Assembly (NCBI GenBank): GCA_900169975.1
Contig: LT827120.1
Location: 1-64,000 of the forward strand
Direction: 5' to 3'
DNA length: 64,000 bases
Source of the DNA: Pseudoflavonifractor sp. Marseille-P3106
GTDB taxonomy: Bacteria > Bacillota > Clostridia > Oscillospirales > Oscillospiraceae
Below the pieces are notes generated by a model. The model saw only the letters and a program-made list of their open reading frames with translations, had not been told where the DNA came from and searched no databases. The position numbers were made by a program, and so were the translations under genes. The first letter of the stretch is position 1; each line of letters begins with the position of its first letter. Below, one piece after another: positions 59,566-64,000 of this stretch.

Positions 59566-59593
59566 AAAAAATCCGGTTTTCCTGAGAGACCGG
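59566..59593 (-). terminator. Terminator after the 97-residue protein gene
   Basis: Short CCGGT / ACCGG stem with T6 on the minus strand (59571-59566). Confidence 0.55.
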
Positions 59594-59602
59594 GTTCCTC
59601 AC

Positions 59603-59896
59603 TCAATAACCTTCCAATACCTGCTCGATCCGTTTTAAAAGCGGGGCGGAGATCCCATTCAGCGCCTCTGCTGCCTGGGCGGTCAACAAATCTTCCTCGG
59701 CCGCGGAGCCCCGTTCATCCGAATCCGACCGCAGCAGGTCCCGAAACAGCATCAGATCCTCACGGGTGGAGGCATTTTGGAGCAGCCGCTCCACGATACC
59801 CTCCGGCGGCATGGAGGCCAGACCCATCGCCCCCTCCCCCATCCTCCGGGACAGCAGCGTCAATAAAACGGGAAATTCATTGGATAAAATCTCCAT
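59603..59896 (-). CDS. Small helical protein of unknown function
   Basis: A 97-residue protein, mostly helical by composition, with acidic stretches and no cysteine, signal or membrane segment. The ATG at 59896 has a strong AAGGAGG. It follows the yloV gene by 59 bases and a GAAA-loop hairpin. I do not recognise the family; it could be a regulatory partner of the FakA-like protein, but only position suggests that. Confidence 0.7.
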   Translation of the reverse strand: MEILSNEFPVLLTLLSRRMGEGAMGLASMPPEGIVERLLQNASTREDLMLFRDLLRSDSDERGSAAEEDLLTAQAAEALNGISAPLLKRIEQVLEGY

Positions 59897-59919
59897 TCTG
59901 TCTCTCCTCCTTGAAATTC

Positions 59920-59946
59920 GAAAGGGGGGCCTTTCGGCCCCCTTTC
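59920..59946 (-). other. Hairpin after yloV
   Basis: GAAAGGGGGCC / GGCCCCCCTTTC-type stem with a GAAA loop, just past the yloV stop. No clear T-run; probable mRNA-end structure. Confidence 0.45.
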
Positions 59947-59955
59947 AATTCTTTG

Positions 59956-61581
59956 TCATTCCGCGGAGATCATGTAGTAGTAGACCGGCTGACCGCCGGA
60001 CAGAAGCGTGATCTCGGCGCCGGGGCAGAGCCCGGAAAAGAGCTTCAGCGTCTTTTCCGCCTCGGGCTCCTTCACGTCCTCCCCATAATAGATGTTGATA
60101 AACTCGGCCTGCCGGTAGGTGTCCTCCTGGGCCAGGCGGCGGAGAATTTTGTCCAGGTTCCGCTCCGTGGCGAAGAGCTGTCCGTTCAGAAGGGCCATAT
60201 AGTCCCCGTGCTTGATGCTGAACCCGCCGAACTCAGAGTCCCGGGCGGCATAGGTCACCTCGGCGGTGGACACCGCTCCCATGGCCTCGGTCATGGCCTG
60301 GGTGTTGGTCTCCACATCGGTCTCGGGATCCATCATCAGCAGGGCGGAGATGCCCTGGGGCACCGTCCTGCTGGGCAGGACCACCACCTGCTTGCCCTCG
60401 GCCAGGGGGATGCACTGCTCGGCTGCCATGATGATGTTCTTGTTGTTGGGCAGGACGAAAACCACCTCCGCAGGGGTGGCGTCGATCTGCCGGAGAATGT
60501 CCTCGGTGGCGGGGTTCATGGTCTGCCCGCCGCTGATGATCCCGTCCACGCCCAGATCCCGGAACACGGCGGCCAGGCCCGCGCCCGCGGCCACCGCCAC
60601 CACGCCGTACTTCTTCTCCGGCGGGGCGATTTTCCGCACCCCGGCGTCCTCGGCCAGGATCTCGGTGTGCTGGTTGCGCATGTTCTCCACTTTGACGGTC
60701 TGGAGCGCGCCGTAAGTCAGGGCCTCCTCCAGCACCTTGCCCGGATGGTCGGTGTGGACGTGGACCTTGATGATGTCGTCGTCATCCACCAGCACCAGGG
60801 AATCACCCAGAGCGGAGAGGAAGCCCCGCAGAGCCTCCGGGTCCTTTTTGGTGTCCCGGGCGCAGATGAACTCGGTGCAGTAGCCGAAGGTGATCTCCTC
60901 GGTGGAGAACGCCTCAAAGTCAGCTTTTTCCTTCCGCTCCACGGCGGCGGCCCCCTCCGGGAGAGGCAGGCCCCGCAGCTCGTCCATCATCCCCTGGAGG
61001 ATGACCAGAAAGCCCTTTCCGCCGGAGTCCACCACCCCGGCCTTTTTCAGCACCGGATTCTGATTGATGGTGTCGTCCAGGGCGATCAGGCCGGCCTGGA
61101 TGGCCTCGTCCAGCACATGCTCGGCCCCGGCGTCCTCCCGGGCGGCAGCGGCAGCGGCGGCGGCAGCCATGCGGGAGACGGTGAGGATGGTGCCCTCGGC
61201 GGGCTTCATGACCGCCTTGTATGCGGCGGCCACGCCGAAGTCCAGCGCGATGGCCAGATCCCGGCCGTCAATGGTCTCCTTGTCCTTCACCGCCTTGGCA
61301 AAGCCCCGGAACAGCAGGGAGAGGATGACGCCGGAGTTGCCCCGGGCGCCCCGGAGCAGCGCGTTGGCGGTGACCGACGCGGCCTGCCCCACGGTGTCGC
61401 AGGGCTTTTTGCCCAGCTCTTCGGCAGCGGTGCCGATGGTCATGGACATATTGGTGCCGGTGTCCCCGTCGGGCACCGGGAATACGTTGAGCTCATTGAT
61501 GTGCTGCTTTTGGGCATTGATGCAGGCCGAGCCGTGGATGACCATTTTGGCAAACAGCGCCCCGTCGATGGTAGTTATCAT
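59956..61581 (-). CDS. yloV: DAK2-domain fatty acid kinase-like protein (YloV/FakA)
   Basis: A 541-residue protein. The N-terminal DhaL/DAK2 domain has the nucleotide-Mg motif NVFPVPDGDTGTNM (about 32-45) and an Ala-rich helix (AAAAAAAAAR). A middle and a C-terminal FakA-like domain follow, with VHVHTDHPG and GGQTMNPATED segments. FakA proteins phosphorylate fatty acids bound to FakB and feed phospholipid synthesis. Upstream yloU overlaps in order as in Bacillus. ATG at 61581 with AAGGAAGG. Confidence 0.88.
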   Translation of the reverse strand: MITTIDGALFAKMVIHGSACINAQKQHINELNVFPVPDGDTGTNMSMTIGTAAEELGKKPCDTVGQAASVTANALLRGARGNSGVILSLLFRGFAKAVKDKETIDGRDLAIALDFGVAAAYKAVMKPAEGTILTVSRMAAAAAAAAAREDAGAEHVLDEAIQAGLIALDDTINQNPVLKKAGVVDSGGKGFLVILQGMMDELRGLPLPEGAAAVERKEKADFEAFSTEEITFGYCTEFICARDTKKDPEALRGFLSALGDSLVLVDDDDIIKVHVHTDHPGKVLEEALTYGALQTVKVENMRNQHTEILAEDAGVRKIAPPEKKYGVVAVAAGAGLAAVFRDLGVDGIISGGQTMNPATEDILRQIDATPAEVVFVLPNNKNIIMAAEQCIPLAEGKQVVVLPSRTVPQGISALLMMDPETDVETNTQAMTEAMGAVSTAEVTYAARDSEFGGFSIKHGDYMALLNGQLFATERNLDKILRRLAQEDTYRQAEFINIYYGEDVKEPEAEKTLKLFSGLCPGAEITLLSGGQPVYYYMISAE

Positions 61582-61600
61582 TCTATTCGGTACCTTCCTT

Positions 61601-61951
61601 TCAGCCGACGACCATGGAGTCCACATAGACGTCCACGCGCTTCACGTCCACCCCTGTGGCCCGGCTGACATTGTAGCGCACCTCGCTCATGATGGAGCGG
61701 CTCACCGCCATGAGGTTGACCCCGTTGTCCACAATAATGTGCAGTTCCAGGGAGATGGTGGCGTCGTCGTTATAGGTGACCTTCACGCCCTTGGCCATGG
61801 ACTCCCGCCGCAGGAGATGCACCAGTCCGTCGGTGGTGGAGCGAATGGCCATGCCCTTGACGCCGTAGCAGTTGGTGGCGGCGGCGCCGGTGATATTGGT
61901 GAATACGTCGCTGCTGATGGTGATCGCACCTTTTTCAGTCTGCAGCTTCAT
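61601..61951 (-). CDS. Asp23/Gls24-family envelope stress protein
   Basis: A 116-residue Gls24/Asp23 protein: KGAITISSDVFTNITGAAATNCYGVKGM at the start and YNVSRATGVDVKRVDVYVDSM at the end fit the family. Such proteins are membrane-surface associated and linked to cell-wall stress. It begins the yloU-yloV operon, 19 bases before yloV, and is driven by the promoter at 62019-62047. Confidence 0.9.
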   Translation of the reverse strand: MKLQTEKGAITISSDVFTNITGAAATNCYGVKGMAIRSTTDGLVHLLRRESMAKGVKVTYNDDATISLELHIIVDNGVNLMAVSRSIMSEVRYNVSRATGVDVKRVDVYVDSMVVG

Positions 61952-62018
61952 AAAGACCCTTCCTTTCCGTCTGAGGCGTATCCCAGCGCCTGCGTGCTTT
62001 TTTCCGATTGTACTGAGT

Positions 62019-62047
62019 ATTGTATTCTATTTTCTCTGAAATTACAA
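62019..62047 (-). promoter_or_regulatory. Promoter of the Gls24-yloV operon
   Basis: Minus-strand TTGTAA (62047-62042), 17 bases, TACAAT (62024-62019). Confidence 0.75.
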
Positions 62048-62069
62048 GGGAAAAAGTGTTCCGAAACGA

Positions 62070-62098
62070 TTGTAATTTCCCCACAAACCGTGTACACT
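62070..62098 (+). promoter_or_regulatory. Promoter of the small membrane protein gene
   Basis: TTGTAA (62070-62075), 17 bases, TACACT (62093-62098). It is divergent to the Gls24 promoter; the two -35 elements are 23 bases apart, so one regulator could reach both. Confidence 0.65.
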
Positions 62099-62146
62099 AA
62101 AGGAGACTGTAAGATCCACCAACTTGAAAAAGGAGGCGTCGGGGAC

Positions 62147-62332
62147 ATGAAAGTTGCCCGCTTCGTACTGAAAATCGTAGGTTTCTGTCTGGCCGCGGCC
62201 GCGGCCGCCTGCTGCGTCATCGCCTACTGGGACAAGATCGTCGCCGGATTCCAGGCGATCGGGGGAAAGCTGGGCTGCACCCGCTGTGCCCATTCTGCCG
62301 AGTATGACGATTACGCCGACTGGGACGAATAA
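62147..62332 (+). CDS. Small membrane protein with CxxC-like C-terminus
   Basis: A 61-residue protein. MKVARFVLKIV leads into one hydrophobic segment (FCLAAAAAACCVIAYW), then a short loop with CTRC and an acidic end (EYDDYADWDE). AAAGGAGG lies ten bases before the ATG and a perfect terminator follows. It is probably a single-pass inner-membrane protein. Function unknown; the codon pattern suggests it is real. Confidence 0.75.
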   Translation: MKVARFVLKIVGFCLAAAAAACCVIAYWDKIVAGFQAIGGKLGCTRCAHSAEYDDYADWDE

Positions 62333-62340
62333 GAAGTAAA

Positions 62341-62371
62341 ACGGGGACTGCCTGAGGCAGTCCCCGTTTTT
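62341..62371 (+). terminator. Terminator after the small membrane protein gene
   Basis: Perfect 12-bp stem ACGGGGACTGCC / GGCAGTCCCCGT with loop TGA and T residues after. Confidence 0.95.
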
Positions 62372-62481
62372 GCCTGCGCCTGCATTTTCCTCTTTTCTTT
62401 TCGGAGAGCCGATGTTATAATGCAGGCGTCATCTCATTTTGAAAACCAGATTCTGCTTTTTTCTTAAAGGAACGTGACTGC

Positions 62482-63318
62482 ATGCCCAATTATTATGCCC
62501 ATCTGGTCTTTGGCCGGGAGGTACTGGCCCAGCTCCCGCCCATCCTACGAGGCCAGCTGGAGGGGGAGCGCGGCGCCTTTGACATCGGGCTCTACGGCCC
62601 CGATCCGCTCTTCTGTTACCATCCCATGACCCGGAATTTTGCCCGGACCACAGGACTGTCCATACACAAGGAGCCGGTGCGTCCGGCGGCAGAGCGGCTG
62701 CGGCAGGCGGTCGAGGACGGCCTCCCCTACGCCCGAGGCTACGCCGCCGGATTCCTCTGTCACTTTGCCCTGGACAGCCGCTGCCACTACTACATTGAGG
62801 AGCGTCATGCTCGGGGGCTCTCCCACGCGGGGATGGAGGCCGAGCTGGAGCGGGCGCTGATGCTGGCCGACGGCATCGATCCGCTCCACGAAACTCCCAT
62901 GCCCTGTCCCGAGCTGCCCGGGGCCTTCTATGAAACGGTGACTGCGGCCGCCTATCCCGGCGTGCGCCCCGACCAGTTTCAAAAGGGGCTGCGGGTCTTT
63001 CGGCGGTTCTGCCGCCTCCAGACCCGGGCCGCCGGAACCTACGTCCACCGCTTTGCCAACTGGGCGGGCGGACACTCCACCCGGCTCTCCCGGGTCCGGG
63101 GCACCGTTCTCTCCCCCAGCCCGGATCCCGTCTATGCCGAGAGCACCCGGGTCCTCCTCTCCCTCCTCCACGGGGAGGCCGCCTCCACAGCCGCGGAGCT
63201 GACCCGCTTTTTTGCTGTGGTGGCCCGCGGCGGCGTGCTGGGCAGCTGGTACGACCGACCTTTTTCCGGCCAGTGGCAGTCCGAACAGGCAGTGATCCTC
63301 CGCACGGCCTTCCGCTGA
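62482..63318 (+). CDS. Zinc-dependent phospholipase C family protein
   Basis: A 278-residue protein with the pattern of the zinc phospholipase C/S1-P1 nuclease-like family: H6 in NYYAHL, the FDIGLYGPDPLFCYH segment and HFALDSRCHYYIE provide histidine and aspartate ligands for three zinc ions. No signal peptide is visible, so it is probably intracellular. Clostridial genomes carry several such proteins of unproven substrate. AAAGGAAC precedes the ATG. Confidence 0.8.
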   Translation: MPNYYAHLVFGREVLAQLPPILRGQLEGERGAFDIGLYGPDPLFCYHPMTRNFARTTGLSIHKEPVRPAAERLRQAVEDGLPYARGYAAGFLCHFALDSRCHYYIEERHARGLSHAGMEAELERALMLADGIDPLHETPMPCPELPGAFYETVTAAAYPGVRPDQFQKGLRVFRRFCRLQTRAAGTYVHRFANWAGGHSTRLSRVRGTVLSPSPDPVYAESTRVLLSLLHGEAASTAAELTRFFAVVARGGVLGSWYDRPFSGQWQSEQAVILRTAFR

Positions 63319-63351
63319 AGCCTGTTCTCAATCAGAAATTTTTCTCTGCCG

Positions 63352-63402
63352 ATCAGTCAAGGGCGCCGCCACGTTTCCGTGGCGGCGCCCTTGACTGATT
63401 TT
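63352..63402 (+). terminator. Terminator after the phospholipase gene
   Basis: A perfect 22-bp stem (63352-63373 with 63378-63399), loop TTTC, then TTTTC. It separates this gene from the convergent thioredoxin reductase. Confidence 0.9.
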
Positions 63403-63439
63403 CTCGGTTCGCTCCTTCGCATCAGCGGGCTCCGGGCCC

Positions 63440-64000
63440 TCACAGCCCGGCCTGATCCAGCCAGCCGCAGGCCGCTGCGGCGGCCTGCGCGCCGTCGGCG
63501 GCGGCGGTGGTGAGCTGCCGCAGCTCCTTGGTACGGCAGTCCCCGGCGGCAAAAACCCCGGGGGTAGAAGTCCGGCAGTCCTCTCCCGCCCGCACATAGC
63601 CCGCCGCGTCCAACTCCGCCAGCTCCGCAAAGACCCGGTTGTCCGGCTCCTGCCCCACCGCCACGAAAAGTCCGGTGACCGGCAGCCGTTCCCGGACGCC
63701 GCCCGCAGCGGTGAGCTCCACCCCGGTGAGGCTGTCCGCACCCTCCAGGGCTGTCACCTGGCGGGACAGGCAGAGCGTGATGTTCTCCCGTTTTTTGAGG
63801 GCGGCGACATGGCAGGGCTCACCCCGAAATTCCTCCCGCCGATGCACGAGGTAGACCCGCCCGCACCGCTTGGACAGGAAGAGCGCCGCCTGGAGGGCGC
63901 TGTCCCCTCCCCCGGCCACCGCCACATCCTCTCCGGCGAAAAAGGCCCCGTCGCACGCGGCGCAGTAGCTCACCCCGTTTCCCACCAGGCGTTCCTCCCC
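63440..64000 (-). CDS. trxB: Thioredoxin reductase, 3' part
   Basis: An incomplete frame: the last 186 or so residues, with the beginning outside the window. It contains the redox-active CAAC (in SYCAACDG), the NADPH-binding GGGDSALQAALFL and HRR segments, and the FAD-binding GVFAAGDCRTK. The product reduces thioredoxin with NADPH. Frame continues to the window edge as EERLVGNGVSYC, with no start there. Its stop lies 38 bases from the terminator. Confidence 0.93.
   Translation of the reverse strand, partial: GEERLVGNGVSYCAACDGAFFAGEDVAVAGGGDSALQAALFLSKRCGRVYLVHRREEFRGEPCHVAALKKRENITLCLSRQVTALEGADSLTGVELTAAGGVRERLPVTGLFVAVGQEPDNRVFAELAELDAAGYVRAGEDCRTSTPGVFAAGDCRTKELRQLTTAAADGAQAAAAACGWLDQAGL

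Noticed and set aside
1-64000. tRNA, rRNA or a replication origin
   Set aside because: No cloverleaf, rRNA signature or DnaA-box cluster was recognised on reading both strands.

Overview
The window looks like a chromosomal segment of a GC-rich anaerobic gut Firmicute, most likely Oscillospirales (the Flavonifractor / Pseudoflavonifractor / Lawsonibacter type). The reasons are the clostridial S10-spc-alpha ribosomal order, strong AGGAGG ribosome binding sites, zinc-type S14, SLH-domain surface proteins of the kind seen in that group, a BMP-type transporter feeding an anaerobic purine/hydantoin catabolic cluster, and Moco genes behind Moco-type riboswitches. No rRNA, tRNA or CRISPR array was seen. 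Species assignment is inference from protein style only.

Layout. (1) 0-12.7 kb, minus strand: a nucleoside/purine-type ABC importer (BMP lipoprotein, ATPase, two permeases), an Asp/Glu-hydantoin racemase, hyuA hydantoinase, ygeX, ygeY, ygeW and carbamate kinase. The enzyme set matches the E. coli ygeW-ygeX-ygeY-hyuA-yqeA set linked to anaerobic purine/urate breakdown, ending in ATP from carbamoyl phosphate. (2) 13.2-21.4 kb, plus strand: molybdenum cofactor synthesis (mobB, a MoeA-like protein, moaC, moaA, a MOSC-MogA fusion), molybdate uptake (modABC) and moeA, with two related candidate Moco riboswitches, one upstream of a terminator and one containing the modA Shine-Dalgarno. Mo hydroxylases of purine catabolism need this cofactor, so regions 1 and 2 plausibly work together. 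(3) 21.4-22.3 kb: a rhodanese lipoprotein and an Rrf2 regulator. (4) 22.3-30.6 kb: a large diverged palindrome of two S-layer-homology genes, each convergent with a small phage-tail-like gene, with 67-bp perfect inverted repeats at the outer ends and an IS3-family element inserted in the loop of one terminator.

(5) 30.7-31.6 kb: a flavodoxin-like gene behind a deleted marR-family gene. (6) 31.7-47.9 kb, minus strand: the complete S10-spc-alpha operon, rpsJ to rplQ, with secY, adk, map, a KOW protein, infA and rpoA. (7) 47.9-57.1 kb, minus strand: a full aromatic amino-acid operon, aroF-aroB-aroA-pheA-aroC group-aroK-aroQ-aroE, then a radical SAM gene. It is preceded by a previously uncounted 35-residue leader peptide rich in Phe/Trp/Tyr and a strong terminator, the layout of ribosome-mediated attenuation. 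In this operon aroA is broken by a 17-bp insertion and aroE is fused in frame to a membrane exporter domain.

(8) 57.2-64 kb: proS, a patatin-like protein, a small unknown protein, the yloU/yloV (Gls24 / fatty-acid-kinase-like) pair, a small membrane protein, a zinc phospholipase C family protein and the 3' part of a thioredoxin reductase that runs off the window.
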